Positions 31,099-45,130 are shown, numbered from the stretch's first letter. The stretch: DNA of 64,000 bases from Hormiphora californensis (GCA_020137815.1 CM035350.1:7575447-7639446); one strand, 5' to 3'. Numbers and translations are program-made. The notes: generated by a model not told the origin, from the sequence alone.

Positions 31099-31567
31099 AG
31101 TGAGAGTGGACCGAATCAGAATTGGACAAGTTTGTTGTAGGTGGTAGAGATTAGCTTTCTGAGCATTTTCCGTTTTTGCCGCTCAAAATCGACCCACCCA
31201 TCACTGAGATATTTTTGTTATGTTGGGAGAATTCCTGCTTGATCAGTATTTATCAAACAGGATAGAAACAATCCTTGTGTTTTACTAACACATTCTTTAA
31301 ATTTTCAATATACTATCTTGCATTGTTCTGCTTCTGTGCATGGACATGTCAACCTCACTGCTTATATTCAGAATGTGTTAGTAAAACACGATTATTGTTT
31401 CTATTCTGTTTTTTACATACTGATTAAACGAGAGTTCTCCCAACATAACAAAAATATCTCAGTGATGGGTGGGTCGATTTTGAGCGGCAAAAACGCAAAA
31501 TGCTCAGAGAGCTAATCTCTACTACCTACAACAAACTTGTCCAATTCTGATTCGGTCCACTCTCACT
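31099..31567. mobile_element. 469-bp MITE, copy 1 (uninterrupted)
   Basis: Inverted ends start AGTGAGAGTGGACCGAATCA and extend for roughly 200 bp. TTAA flanks both sides (31095-31098 and 31568-31571), compatible with a TTAA- or TA-target transposon. A second copy at 62190-63591 is nearly the same but carries a 926-bp insertion. There is no coding capacity. Confidence 0.85.
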
Positions 31568-31877
31568 TTAAACATGCACTCGTTCCTGCATGCACCTCCC
31601 CCTTCTTTCTGTTTTAATCTTCCCGTCGAGATCTGCAGCAGTTTTGCAGCTGACTCTCCTCCCCGGCTCCCTCCTTAACCTAATTATTTTCAGGACAGTG
31701 GCACGATACCATCTTATCTCAGTTCTCAAGGTCTCTCCCTAGTAATCCCCTAGTCTGTCCATTCCAGCATTGAACCCTTTTCTCAACTAATTTACCCAAT
31801 GTCTCAGATTTATTGGTTCAACCAATTTGAGCCTAGAGGACTGTTTTCGTTTTCCCCCATCCTTACCTCTGCGGCCT

Positions 31878-32005
31878 CTCTCTCTCTCTCTCTCTCTCGC
31901 TCTCCCTCTTTCTCCCTCTCCCTCCCTTATCTCTCGCTCTGTCCTCCTCTCTTTTTCTCCTTCCAGACCTTCTTCTCTCAGCACTATCTCTCTCTCTCGC
32001 TCTCT

Positions 32006-32091
<86 letters not shown>

Positions 32092-32116
32092 CTCTCTCTC
32101 TCTCTCTCTCTCTCCC
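31878..32116. repeat. (CT)n/(TA)n compound microsatellite
   Basis: A long CT-rich tract interrupted by CCCTCTTTCTC blocks, a pure (CT)n run and a (TA)n core near 32071-32090, then (CT)n again. Confidence 0.9.
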
Positions 32117-32830
32117 CTCTCGCTGTTGTCATAATAATATTATAATAATAATATTATTAATATGTCAATGGGAGCCAGCCAGGATCGGATCTTGTCCTTA
32201 TACATTGTGTATATTGATTTTATCCTTTTCTTTCTATCTTTCTCTTCCCCCTCTCTCTTTCTCTCTCTCTCTCCCTTACTTCTATCGTTTTACAACACCT
32301 GCTAGGGTGCAGTCCCGACCCACATTACCGTACGTAGCTCGTAAAATTTAGGCTCTTTCTGAAAAAAGAGAGTGGTCGGGACGGCCCTGGCAGGTTCACC
32401 CCGCGCTGGCCAAGCGCTGTATAAGGTTGTGCCGTCGGAACTAATGCTATCCCAAACTATGTTGTCTAGCTGTTATACAACCACGCTGCTCTCTCGTGCG
32501 ACTCTTGATTGAAGAGCAACCATCAATGTTGATATTCAATTAGCAGTCTATACTCATGTGACGGAGAGAGCAGGGCTGTGCAGCGTTCGTGTCGAGAAGA
32601 CAGAGGGCAAGATGGGGCGCGGTGAATCCATGTTTTGTAAGGCAGCCCTTGAGATACAGAAACAGAGGTTAACTCCTTGCAAAACTATGGATGCGGAGAA
32701 GATACGAAAAAAAAAAACAAAAAAAAAAAACAGAGCCTTGAAATTCTTCTCTCAGTCCATATGCCTTCTTTTTCTTTTCTCTCTCGGTATCCCTTGTTAT
32801 GTTCTAACCCTCCCTTTACATTTGTAAAGG

Positions 32831-32922
32831 TAGGTGTTTCGGGTGCGGGGCGCCCGAAACACAGTCTAGCCAGGCAAGGTATCCCTTGCACCTCCGGAAT
32901 ATCCCGAAGATCTCCGGAGGTG
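32831..32922. repeat. Two adjacent GC-rich hairpins
   Basis: GTGTTTCGGG...CCCGAAACAC (10-bp stem, about 32831-32860) is followed by GCACCTCCGGA...TCCGGAGGTGC (11-bp stem, about 32887-32922). They resemble short palindromic repeats; function unknown. Confidence 0.5.
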
Positions 32923-34189
32923 CGAGGGAGGCCGTTATCCAAAAATAATATTAATAATATTTCAAGATATATATGCACTATGAAGCGTGTAATTTGTCGG
33001 GAATTGTCTGATCGATAGACAGGAATGCTTTTTCTGCGTCTACCACCCCCTGGTCGGCGGAGATGTGTAACCCATATAAACATGGCGATATGAACGAGAA
33101 CAGAGAAAGAGTACCCCACCCCCTCCTACCATCCCCTCCTATTATTTGCTAGCCCTGTCTACTGAATCAGCTGCTGTGGATTAGAATGCTGCATATGTGG
33201 AACACCATGCTGACAGATAAAACACAGGGAATAGACAGATGCGAAATGTGAGGTTTAGGCACTTCATATGAGACTAGTCTAGAAAAGACATTGTTATATG
33301 CACTAGGAATAATACGGGAATAATCGCATACTTTCCGGTCCATTCATAGCACATCTCCCATTTCTCTCTCCCACTAGACATAGCTAACTGATTAGGAATA
33401 GGACGGTGAAGGACGCTTCTACTACCTCTCTTATTCCCTTACAAAACATCTCTCTCTTCTAACATCTCTCATCCATACAACATATGAGAGGAACTTCTTC
33501 TGGAGGTTCCGTATAATCCGCAGCTCCTCTTTCATTTTGTAACAATTTACGTTCCACTGAATGGGAGCGCTTGTAAATATTTCTCTGTCCGGTTGATGAA
33601 AGGTTTACAGATTCCATGCAAGGCAGAGTTATATACTGAATAGACCATATAATATAGACAGTGCACACTTTCTATTTGGACTTGTTTAGTTGGTGCTACT
33701 CAGCCTGGCAGAGAGAGAGACCACCCCCTCAACAACTCAAAACTAGCCTTTTGAGATGATCTATGGAATTATTACAAAAACTAGCTTCTGGAGATTATCT
33801 GTCGTCACCTTCTCATTGCCTCATCATTAGCTACTCAAGTATAGACATTGCGGTTCCCTTTGATTCATGTCCTGCATGACAGTGACACATGTGACATGTG
33901 CATTACGGTATGGTAGTTCCGCTCCCTGAATTCATTGACGTGTGTGACATAGTAACATGTAACAAAGAACAATACAGAAGAATTATGACGTCACGTGCTC
34001 TTGCTACCTCTCCCTGCATCTATCCTAATCTAATCTATTGAACAGTATGGATTCCATCAGGATCTATTGATAATAATTGTTACATGTTGATGTATCGCTT
34101 TTGATTTTCTTCGTCAGCCGTGGTTGATTTGTAGAGACATTATAGAATAATAATAATGTCATTATCAATTGTATTCAGGGTGAGGTGCG

Positions 34190-34263
34190 GTGATCTGTCT
34201 GGCGCCGCCGACCCCATTGAGCGCATCTGAGAATCAAATTGGGGTATGGCGCCGCCATACAGG
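34190..34263. mobile_element. Palindromic MITE, shorter copy
   Basis: It opens ATCTGTCTGGCGCCGCC and closes GGCGCCGCCATACAGGGT, sharing the TGTCTGGCG-CGCC terminus and an internal GAATCAAATTGGGGT-like core with the element at 18805-18920. It lacks about 40 internal bases of that copy. Confidence 0.55.
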
Positions 34264-34420
34264 GTGCGGTGTATCACATGACCGCGTTGCCTTAATTTGT
34301 AAGCCTATCTGACCTCGCTAGTAAATAATATTGTCTTGATTGCAAACTGTTACTTGCAACAGTGAACGGGTTTAGGGAGGCCATGCAGTGCGGGATAGTT
34401 GCCAGCACTATGTTGGAATG

Positions 34421-34462
<42 letters not shown>

Positions 34463-36135
34463 CCTCTCTCTCTCTATGTCTCTCCCTCTCTCTCTACTAC
34501 ACTCCGATATATAGACACGTCTGTCTCAGACATCTACCAGCTCCCTATAACTGTCTGAGCTTTGTCTAGGCCACCGCCCTCTGTGCTTTTTACTGTCCCG
34601 CCCAGCTTCTGATTTCTTTATTACTTCTCGTGAATGACCAATTGAGATCTCAAATGGTCATTCATAACCCTTGAGTGAAGTAGCACGAGTAGCCTTATCA
34701 AAATCTCAAATTCTTTTGTTCTCACTACCTTTTCTTGATCTCTCTATCAATCTCTCTGACTCTCTGACTCTCTATCTCTCTCTATATCAGTTTGTCTCTC
34801 TCCCCAGCAGCATAGTCTTATTTGCTCTCTATTTGATTTGCCCCATGCTGTAAATTCTATCACAAGGGGTATCTTTAGTCTGGTTCCCAGCTAGCGGGGG
34901 GGGGGGGGGAGCTTCCTCTCTGTCACTCCTCACACTGTGATATATCCCCGACAATCACCTGAAATGGATAACATGGTTAGGGGCGGCAATTACCAGAACA
35001 AGCAATCAATTTGGTGAATTTGGTAGTCAATTTAAAGGTCAATTTGAACTGTCTAGACGGTCTAAATTTGATCTGTGATCATTCGAGTGACCTAATAAAA
35101 CTGTGAAAATGATACGCTATAGAAGTCTCTCTAACTCTAGATCTTTCTGCTCCATCTAAATAGTTCAATTTTTCAATGTCTTCCTCTTCCAATGGAATGA
35201 GTGGCCTTCAAAGCATATCTTAGCATAGTCAGCTTCTAAGCAATTCACCGCATAGAGATGCAATTTCTACAACTATAGTGTGTGAAGTGTGAACTTTCCT
35301 CGACTTCTGTATATTTTTCTAACTCTAACTTATCGCCCCCCTCCCCCCCTGGCAGCCCTGGAAGATCTCCTGGAAGTGCAAGGAAGGCTTTTTCTAAGTG
35401 CAATGCCCCGTGTCGATTGCCGCGAAAATAACATATTTCAGGTTATTCAGTATTCCGTTCGCCTTTGATCATCGTATTCCGATAGATCCTTTGCCAACAA
35501 AGTTTCTGTAGAACTATAATTGTCTCTCTTCTTAATTATTCTTCATTGATGCGCTTAACACTGTGTCCCACAACCCTTTGATTTATTGCACTTGATAAAT
35601 AATATCTAGCTCACTGCATAAGACCATTGTTGATCACGTTTAAAGACACAGACAATGCCACTCTGTGTTGAAATACCAGCAGCAGCAGTAGGTCTGCTGC
35701 ACTACCGATCCACACTCTCCCATGTGAGAGATATTGTGAGTGTATAACCCCGTCTTTCGTCTTTCTTCCATCCAATAGCAGACTATGCCTCTACTCCTCT
35801 TTCTCTCTGCATTTCCCTCCTTAATTTCCCATCTCTTGTTGATTCACAGTGCAGAAGAGCTACAAGATATATACGTTCTATAGTCGTTCTAATCAATTAT
35901 TAATGCTACTGTCTTGTCACGTGAAATCATAGCTGTCTTTAAAAAATACTGCTGTCATATATGCCACCCTGATATTCCCGTTAATTCGCTCACATATCAT
36001 GCAGCTCCTTCCCTTTATCTCTCTCTCTCACCCTCTCTCTCTCTCTCTCTCTTTTTTCTCTCTCTCTCTCTCTCTCTCTCTCACCCTCTCTCACCCTCTC
36101 TCTCTCGCTCTCCCTCAACCTCCCTTTCTTGCCAG

Positions 36136-36255
36136 ACCAACGCCCGCCACACTCTCACGCTCAAGCGTGACCCGTACCGCTGCAGCAGCGCCTCCTCCAG
36201 CAGGGGGTTATATAAAGCATGCGATCAGAGCTATAATATCTTGTGCTGTAGATAG
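36136..36255 (+). CDS. Possible last exon of an unidentified gene
   Basis: A (CT)n tract leads to the acceptor TTTCTTGCCAG (ending 36135). A GC-richer frame then runs to TAG at 36253-36255, containing RHTLTLKRDPYRC and ending YNILCCR. No partner exon is seen. It is supported only by splice context and composition. Confidence 0.2.
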   Translation, partial: TNARHTLTLKRDPYRCSSASSSRGLYKACDQSYNILCCR

Positions 36256-37667
36256 CGGGTGGGTGCGAAAAGTTGGAGAGAGAAATGGTCATGGGTGATA
36301 TAGTACGAAAAAGGAAATTCTCTCAATCCCTCATCCATGGAAAAAGGGGGGGGGGGGAAGTCTCTCACCCGTGAATATGTCATCAATAATATTGTGATGA
36401 TATATGAGGGGCGGCTATGTTAACTCAAAGTACTTCTTACGTTCTAGTTCTTCTTTGTGTTGTGACGTTATCTACTAGCCCTCCTCCTCCTGGGTGTGTG
36501 AATGTTTTATTTTAGAAACACATAATATTATATAATATTCGCATACGGCGACCGGGCGACGTCTGAGGTGTGTTTCCTGCAATTATCCTACCTCATATAA
36601 TATTATTCCTGCTTTCCTTTGTCGAGTGGACTTACTCAACAGTAAACAAGTCTTGCTATCTCAGCTATATTGCATGAAAAGAATGCAAGTGCTTATAGAA
36701 TAATTGTGGTATTGCCGAACTGTTGTATAACGCCTTCAGTGATTAGAGGCACAGTGTCGCCCTATAGTAACCAGCTTTATAAACTGTTGACAATTGTGTT
36801 ACAAGTTCTCTCTGTCGACAACATTAACAATCGTCAATCGATAGTCGTTTTAAGGGCGTATTGCCATACGATTACAACTGTTATCTTGCAGTTGTTTACT
36901 GTACCAACCCATCAAGCTCTATTTTTATTGATCTTCAATCTTTCAACACTACTTTTATACATATATAGGCTACAAATGTAACTGTGAATCAGGATTACTT
37001 TTAAACTTGATCATTCGTATTCCTAGCTGACCTAGCTCAACCCAACTTAGAAATTACCTCCGAGTCTCTATAACTAAAATATTGGGCTCTAGTGCAGACA
37101 ATTTTAAATGATAAAAGGGGTTGAACAAAAACAAAAAAGGGTTTATTTTATTGATAATGATAGCGCACACCTCAAAAAATTACCGCACAAATCAGTGGAC
37201 CGAGATCAATTTGAATTAAATATTTGACAATGATTATATGCAGTGAATATAAGGGCTGGGAAATATAATAATAAACCCTATTTGTGTAACTTTTCTTACA
37301 TTAGCAAACGTGATGTTGCACCTTGTCTATTTTTCTGAGAGCAAGCTCCTGTTATAGGGTTCAAGATTTTAAATAGATTGGGAATCTAGAATCTGAAATA
37401 TCGCCCTACTATAACAGCTCCCACCGCCTCTCTTACAGCATATATCTCTTCCAATGCTTCTAACGTAGTCTACTTCGAGATCCTAACTTAGTCTCTTTTA
37501 ACAAGCCAGTCTCTCTCTCTAGAGCGCAGACTTACCACGCGAGAAGGGAGCGAGAGCGAGAGAGAGGAGGATAGAGAGAGAGCGAAGCGAGAATCGAGAT
37601 ATATCTAGAGATAACGCTAGTCTCTCTCTCTCTCTATCTCTTCTCTCTCTCTCTCTCCTCCCTCTCG

Positions 37668-37719
<52 letters not shown>

Positions 37720-38372
37720 CCCTCATAGTTTCTCTGACTTTCCCTCTTCCTCCATGACCGCCGGTCGTTTAGTTACAAATTTTAGGGTTTTCTTTCATTT
37801 TGCAAAAATAGACAGGGAGACTAAGAGAATCGACTTTCCCCTAGTTGGCACCTCAGTCTAGAGACACACTTTTTATATTTAAATACCGATCCAACCCTCA
37901 TGCGCATATTTTATAGCTGGGTAGATGACGCGTGATAATTCATCTCTCTCCCAACTTGTTAATTTGCTACGTTCCATGGGGGGATTCCGCTAGATCTTTA
38001 GCAGCTCTTGGGACTATACTACTGATCGTTTGTTATCGGGATCACTCTACCAAATCATTGAATTGTAACTTATGAAACACACTTTTGTTTGATCCCATTC
38101 TATAGAACATTTCTACTAAACATTACGATAAATCCTTTCCAACAGCTTAATGCTTCAGTCTATAACAGCTTATAACACCGTATAATAAAACTGGTATATG
38201 AAATATATATTCCCACTTCTACATATTATATTATATCAGTAGCTGACAGGTCACACCCCGGCTCTTTGAACTCTCTGTTTATCCCGTACCGACACACACA
38301 CACTTTGAATACCATTACCAGGGAGATGTTTTATAAAGTCAATAACACGTCCCCCCACTCCGTCTAGTATAT

Positions 38373-41300
38373 ATGGACAAGCTATCTACTACTACTACTA
38401 AAGCTGATGACAGCCAATGTCCGGGCGACAACACTTCCCGGCCTTCTTCATCCGATTGTAGCTCTGCTTCTCCCTTCATGGATTCCAACTCCCTCACCGT
38501 GAGTGATATTCATAATGTGCAGTACTATTATAATAATAGTCCTAGATAGAATGCACTGTTTCGTGAATATATAATATGGGACTTTTCACTGTCAGAGCAT
38601 TGGCCTGACCCATTCTCGTTTCTCTCAAAGCGTGAGAACTGTGGTCAGAGCATTGGCCTGACAGACTTTCCACCTATATATAAGTTACCCTATCTCTAGT
38701 CTCTACAGTAGACCCTTCAATCATATCTCATATCAGCTGAGCTGTATTAGACCGGATGCTACCCTATTATACCCTTACAGTTATCCAATCTGCTGCTATA
38801 AACCCTATAAGTTATTATCATACTGCAGTAGACCCCTCACCCTATCTGGTATTATTATAAGAGACCATTCCCTTGCAAGTCTTGTACCGATCCGTATTTC
38901 CACAATTTGTCATGCACCGATCCTATAAATAATAGTAATACAGCTCCAAAATTAAAGGCGGGTACCCTCTCTTTTGCATAGTGACGTATTGATTATGCAA
39001 TTAGAGTGGTCGGTGTGGCGTCTAATTTGATCATGCAACTCTGTTTATGACGGCATTACTATTACTATACCTTATGTAATGTTATTTACATACATGTCAA
39101 TATTTTGACATGTTGATAGTGTCTCCATGTCTCTTCTGATGTAATACTATTAACAATAATTGTACCCGTCACATATGTCCCCGGCATTATAATGATGTCA
39201 GGAATTTAGAGGTAGAGAGGGGAGAAAGATAGCAAGACAAAGGGAGGGGAAAGAGGTTTACTTAGTCGACGATCAAATAGCGCGGAAAATCTGATTCCAC
39301 TTTCTATTCTCTCCTGCATTGCGAATAATAACACATCTCCCATTCTTTCTCACTTACCCTCACTCTCATTCTGTCAGAATAATATTATGCAGCAGTCTAT
39401 AATTTCCCCGCTTCACGTCGCATAATCCAACTACTTTGATCAAACCTAGAACGGCCAGAGAAAGTCAAAATTTCCTGGCGGTGCAAATAATCCAGCACAC
39501 TTTTGTCTAGTGCCCCATGCTATTGAATTACTTGGGGCCCAGCCAACAACAAGTCCTAAGTCTCTAATATAGGTCTATCTCATATATTAACATTAACCCC
39601 CACCCATATGAAATGTTTACTACTGATTACTAAAAAGTGACCCCCTTGTTTACACAGGTGGAGGATGCGTACGCCCGTATGTCCGATACCCCTCCCAAGG
39701 ACCAGGGGTGTCGTATGATACACAACCGGGCCACCCTTCTCATTTGTTTGGTGATCAGCCTCTTTGGGGAGACACTCGCGCCCTTTGTCGTCCTCGCCCC
39801 GATATTCCAGGTAACGACAAGACGTCCTCTGAGGGGGCGATCGGGATCGTGACAAATTAGGAGGGTTACAGTACTTGAATGCCATCCGTGTCCAAATACA
39901 TTATATATCAATAACCCTCTCTTCTTCCCCAGAGCCAAGTGCCAGCTAAAGAATGCAGTGACGTCGCTAATTGTACAGAGGAGACTTTGTGCAGCTGGAA
40001 CTGGGAGACAAACAAGCACCGTACAATAGTGACAGAGTTTAACCTGCAGTGCAATGAATTCTACCGGGCACTTGCCAGCGCTGTCTTCTTTCTTCCAGGG
40101 ATGGCCGTGGGACTAATTCTAGCTGGGTAGGTACAAACACTTACACACACATTTTGGTGTTCTAGATCCTTCCCCCTACTTATCTCCTATTTATGTTGGC
40201 CTGTTCCTATCCCTACCAATATTTATAGTCGCCACGGACGCTCCAGAGCTTGACAAATAGAGCACAGATTCTTAACCGATTCATCCTGGTACTGCTTTAC
40301 CCTTCCTTACTCCCCTTCCTAGCTATACTCCTCTTGTCTTGCTCAGGGTATTAACATGTCACAAACTCCCTCAGCTTCCTCTCGGATCGATTGGGTCGTC
40401 GGGTAACGAATGTCAGCCTCATGCTCATTTCAGCAGTGTTCTCCCTAGCCCTCTCCTTCTCAACTACATTCCATATGTACCTGTCCTTCCAGGCGCTCCT
40501 AGGTAAGAGAGAGGGGATCTTTCCAAGGGGGATGGAAGATGTGATGAATAGAAGCAATAAAGTGGGGTTATAGAAACCCCGAATAATCAGACACACTTCT
40601 ATTTCTAAAGAAAGACTATTATATCCAAAGATGTGATAGAACAGAGAAAACATTTATTTTCCAATTGTAATAACAGGGTGCATCTTGACAGGTGTAACGC
40701 TTGGCGGTACCATGGTTACAAGGGTTGTATGGATGCTGGAATTTGTTCATGATGACTCCCGAGCCTACGCTTCCGCTATCTCAGTAAGTAATATAGCTCG
40801 GAGAACTAATAGCTCGGAGAACTAATTCTCGAGAAGCGGCCGGAAGCAGACCAATCTAAACGATGTTTAAACACTTATCTGATACCTTAAACCTTAACGT
40901 CCGTTCGACGCACAATTCAAACTAACACTTAAACCCGATAAGTGATACTATGTAACACTTCAACCTAATATTGTTAACGAGCTATGTGCCTCACATTTAA
41001 CATTTTACAGGCCCAATTCTACTGCCTGGGAACAGCGTTGGTTCCACTTGCAGACTACCTTCTCCAAGACTGGAGGTATCTACACTACATCATTGCAGCC
41101 TATGCTCTTATTGGAGGTGAGTGTCTGAGTTCATCAGTTGCATCCCGTCGAGGCCAACAAAGTTGCAATATTAGTTAGATGCAGGGGTCAGATCTCCATT
41201 TGCACGTGCAGATTTGTTATGACACAGGGTACCACCTGGTACAGGGGGGATTCAGTTGCACTTTTGTAAAGGACAGCATTCCAACCAAGACTAGACTATC

Positions 41301-44300
41301 TCCCTCTCTTTCACTATCTTTCACTATCTTTCTCTCTGATCTCTCGCTCTCTCTATGTTTCCATCCAACATCAGTTGTCTCAATCTCTCTATACATAATT
41401 GCAGTCAATATCCTGATAATATCGGGTAAACTCAGTTAGGCTGCGGTGAAACCTAGATTTATCCCCTTTGCTCCTATCCCTAACTAGCATCCCCTAGACA
41501 ACTGCAGAGTCTAGTACGAGCCTGACACGTTTAGTTCCCAAAGCAACGCAAACTTTAGTGTCCTCTATATACCCCCTTTTCCTAACCCAATGAACTGCCT
41601 AGGCATCGTTCTGATGTGGGTGCCGGAGAGCCCTCACTGGCTAATTGCAAACCACAAGACCGAACAGTTACGTAGCACACTCCAACGGATGGTAAACTTT
41701 AACCGCCAGGATATTAACGTTCAGGTGAGAAAGTTATTACAAATGGGGGGGGGGACATGTTAATTTTGTTAACTTTGTTAATATTAACATCGAAAAAACA
41801 GGTGATTTATTAACATAATTAACAAAAGTTAACAAATATTAACAAATGCCATTTATACCATCTAAAGTCCCTTTAGCACGTGTTTTTTGGTATTACACAT
41901 GCTGCATGTTGTTCTGCGAAGAAAGATGTTCCTTCTGCATGATTTGCATACCCCCAAGCCGTCTAATACAGCCTTCCCACAACGATTTGTTCCATTTTGT
42001 AAATTCGAACAAAAACTAGCCAACCTGAACCGCAATTGAGGTCAAATGACACTAATCCGCATTTTTCAACTTAATAAGACTTAATAAGACTCATAAATTT
42101 ACCTTCAATCGAAAAATATCCCAAAATAATTTTTTCTAAAAAAACACAAGGATTTGTAGCGAAGCAAATTTTCAATTTTTGACCAAAAAAAGCAATTTTG
42201 GGAATTTTTTCGTATTTTTCAAACAGAAACGTTGTACATCACTTTCTTTCGTCTGAAGAATGGATTATCAATGAAAAAATTACATTCAAGTGACATTTTA
42301 CACGCTAAATTGAAATATTCGTACTCTTTAAATTTTGATCGATTTGGAGCCAAAAAACTTGTATGTTGGACTCATGCTATCGGAGGAGGCCTTGCATGGG
42401 TATACAAACGTTAGATAAGTTATTAAACTACAAAATTAAATCAGTTTAAGTCGTATTTTCAACCGAAAACATCAATATTTTAGCATTTGTTAATTTTGTT
42501 AATTTTGTTAATTAACGTTAATTAACAAAATCGGAAAAAAGAGGTGATTTATTAACAATTAACATGTCCCCCCCCCCTTACAAATATATAATATGTCCGA
42601 CAGCTACTCCGAGCGTTAACTTGATTTATTAGTTGCAACAATAGTTAGAGACTAGAGAGGGCCGGGTCACTAACATTCTGTAACTATTAGTTGCAACAAT
42701 AGTTAGAGAGGGCCGGGTCACTAACATTCTGTAACTACTTCTACCCTAATCCCGGGTAATCCCTCGTTATCACATCCCATAATCCATGAAGTACCTTTGC
42801 CCAGTAAAATATCACTTTTTACAGTTTACACAAGCCCATAAGCACCAAATTGAGTCTACCGCGGGTCTACTGTCCTCAACTCTAACCCTCCTCAATCTCC
42901 CAACTATCTCACCACGTTCTATCCATTATATTAGTATCCGTCACTAAGTCGCCCCGACCCCGGGGCTGCATTTTATGCGTTTAATTTACGATTACGACAA
43001 TTTATGAGTTACATATTGTCTCCACTAGACACGCGGAGCGGTCACCAACGACAAGCACATATGGAATGTCGCATCCACCTCTCGCTTATTCTCTCACTTC
43101 CAAATCACGCACTATCATGTAACCGCCCTCTCTCTCTTGATACTTCAAAATTACCACTTCAAATAAACACTTGAACTCTCGTGTGAGCACGGGGACGATA
43201 AAAACACTTCTATCTCTCACCACTTCTATCTCCACGTAACCACTTCTATCTCCACGTAACCACTTCTCTCTCCATCTAACCACTTCTATCTCCATCTAAC
43301 CACTTCTCTCTCGTACAGGAACTAAGGATGAGGGATGTCCCTAAGCACAAGGAATCGGGTAACCTGTGTCTGGTGTTTAGCAACCTGCGGACTGTCCTTC
43401 TCCTGGCAGGTGTCACCTTCCTCTGGGTTCAGACCAGCTTCCTATACTACTCCTTCATTCATATGGTTGGGGAGCTCAACGGCACAATTCACTGGAACAT
43501 TGCCATAATGGCCCTACTTGAGGTATATTATATCGGTGTGGGGATGGTAGGGGAAATATGGGGCATTGAATCATTGAATGATATAACCTGGTACTGGTAA
43601 CTCTTCATACCATGGGAATGATGCATGATTAGGCGTGAAGGAATAATGCATGATTAGGTGTGAAGGAAGGATGAATGAAGGGGGAATGGAGGCTCCTATA
43701 GCGAATAAACAGGGTGTGGTGAAGATTGGGTGTAAACTAGGACTGAATAGCGTCAGAACATGATGCAGCTGATAATCTGCTGGAAATATCTTGAGTTGGA
43801 TGGGAGAGGGAGCGGTATTATAGGGACATGTAGACTGGGATAATGTAGTGCAATATATACTGTTAGGGCGGATAATATAGGGGGGTTGAACAGGTAGTTG
43901 GATTGGAGTGCGGTAAAGGAAAAGAAAATGTCCCCGCCACCAATTGGGTCAGAATAATTACAGAGCGGCAATTCCAGCACGCCCTCTCCGTCTCTATCTG
44001 TCTGTTTGTTTCATTTGAGAGGGGCCGCATTATTATATATGCGATGGGAGAATTATATCCCGCCCCCATGTCTGAGAGAGAGTAGATGTTATTGTATCAA
44101 AATTCTACTTAGAGTGACCACAACAATAAAATTTCCTAAATTGACCCCCTACTTCAGGGACCGTGCCTGCTTCTTACTGGAGTTATAACAACACGATTTG
44201 GACGGCGATCAACCCTTCTTGGACTATTCCTGGTTGTAATTGCAACCTCTACAGGCTCCCTATTCAACGTGCCCTTCTCCCCCCATTGGGACCTCCGGTA

Positions 44301-44980
44301 TGCGAACCTTTTTATCTTCCAAAAGGGCAATTTTCAAAATTATATGGAATCAAAATTATAATATGGAATTTGTGAATGCTTTGAAAACTTCTCGAATGGA
44401 AGGTTAAAGAGAAAACTCTAACACGCCCTAAATGTCGCCTCTTTCAGGAGAATTCTATCTCTGTTGGGTAGCAAGGCAGGCAGTGGTCCAATGTGGTTCG
44501 TGGTCTACATCATTACCATTGAGGTTAGTTACGTCTAGATCTGTATAGAGGGTCAGAGAATCCACCAACCACTAACTCGATATACACGGGATACTGAACT
44601 ATTATAAACCACTACCCCACTGCAGCACGGCCACTAATTCGTTAAACAACTACCGCACCACTAACTCCATACTTCAGGTACTACCGACCTCAGTACGATC
44701 TATTGGAATGAGCACATGTTCAATGGCAGCCCGGTTCGGAGCGGCAGCCCCATCCTTTCTTATCTCGGCTACTACCCGGGTCCACCCCAACTTCCACTAC
44801 CTACTCTACATAACTCTCAGCTGTATTGGCATTGGAGTTACTTGGTTGCTACGGGAGACCAAGGGACAGGGACTCCGAGAGACATTGGGAGAGGTAGCCA
44901 AGGGACAGTCAATTCACAGGAGTAGAAGAGATAGTAGGGAAAGGGCATTTCAAAAGATAGAGATTTATAATGATGTTTAG
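38373..44980 (+). CDS. SLC22-family organic ion transporter, 11 exons
   Basis: This is a plasma-membrane transporter of the organic cation/anion/zwitterion (SLC22) branch of the major facilitator superfamily. Exons are 38373-38498, 39658-39810, 39933-40126, 40375-40502, 40677-40783, 41011-41116, 41603-41724, 43319-43522, 44158-44297, 44448-44523 and 44678-44980. All junctions are GT-AG and in phase, giving 552 aa, the usual family length. A Ser/Thr-rich N-tail precedes helix 1. The first extracellular loop carries several Cys and is short for the family. It is followed by the family signature HRTIVTEFNLQC. GFLSDRLGRR is MFS motif A, and MWVPESPHWL matches the PESPRWL signature. TRFGRR and LLRETKGQGLRETLGE complete the second half. 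Substrate is not predictable. AATAAA lies at 45131-45136. A poly-G-tipped transposon sits in the seventh intron. Confidence 0.93.
38591..38662 (+). repeat. Dispersed repeat, copy 2
   Basis: Two direct copies of GTCAGAGCATTGGCCTGAC (38591-38609 and 38644-38662) flank CATTCTCGTTTCTCTCAAAG-like sequence. The block is the reverse complement of 31003-31081. It lies in the first intron of the SLC22 gene. Confidence 0.75.
41745..42577. mobile_element. 833-bp element tipped by G10/C10, 8-bp target duplication
   Basis: It starts with ten G then ACATGTTAATTTTGTTAAC and ends AATTAACATGT then ten C. TTACAAAT directly flanks both sides (41737-41744 and 42578-42585), a clear insertion footprint. The ends are rich in GTTAATTTT-type repeats. 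A motif AGGTGATTTATTAAC appears near both ends in the same orientation. There is no convincing ORF. It lies in an SLC22 intron 20 bases after the donor. Confidence 0.85.
42630..42737. repeat. Two-copy direct repeat of about 50-57 bp
   Basis: TTAGTTGCAACAATAGTTAGAG...GGCCGGGTCACTAACATTCTGTAACTA is present twice in tandem inside an SLC22 intron. The first copy carries an extra ACTAGAG. Confidence 0.85.
43207..43312. repeat. 20-bp tandem repeat before an acceptor
   Basis: CACTTCTATCTCCACGTAAC and variants (CTCTC, CATCT) repeat about five times and end at the acceptor of SLC22 exon 43319, acting as its pyrimidine-rich tract. Confidence 0.85.
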
Positions 44981-45130
44981 TATGCCTTTACAAAGACTAT
45001 TTTTTGTTTGAATTTCGTAGATATATTCCTAATGTTTATGTGAGCCTGTTTGAAATATTAAGAGCCTTGCTTTACGGCTATTGTGAACCATCGTGTTTGG
45101 TAGTGTGAGAATTTAAAAAAATCAGTTACC

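Larger units (their letters stand above)
32119..38372. other. Gene-poor interval upstream of SLC22
   Basis: Over 6 kb contains only microsatellites ((CT)n at 34423-34498, 36020-36112 and 37620-37718), small hairpins, a MITE relic at 34190, G runs at 34897 and 36342, and one possible exon at 36136. Long ORFs follow the microsatellites and are not genes. An unannotated promoter or 5' UTR of the SLC22 gene may lie near 38300. Confidence 0.5.

Noticed and set aside
42232..42414. 60-aa ORF inside the G10/C10 element as a transposase remnant
   Set aside because: Too short and without transposase motifs.
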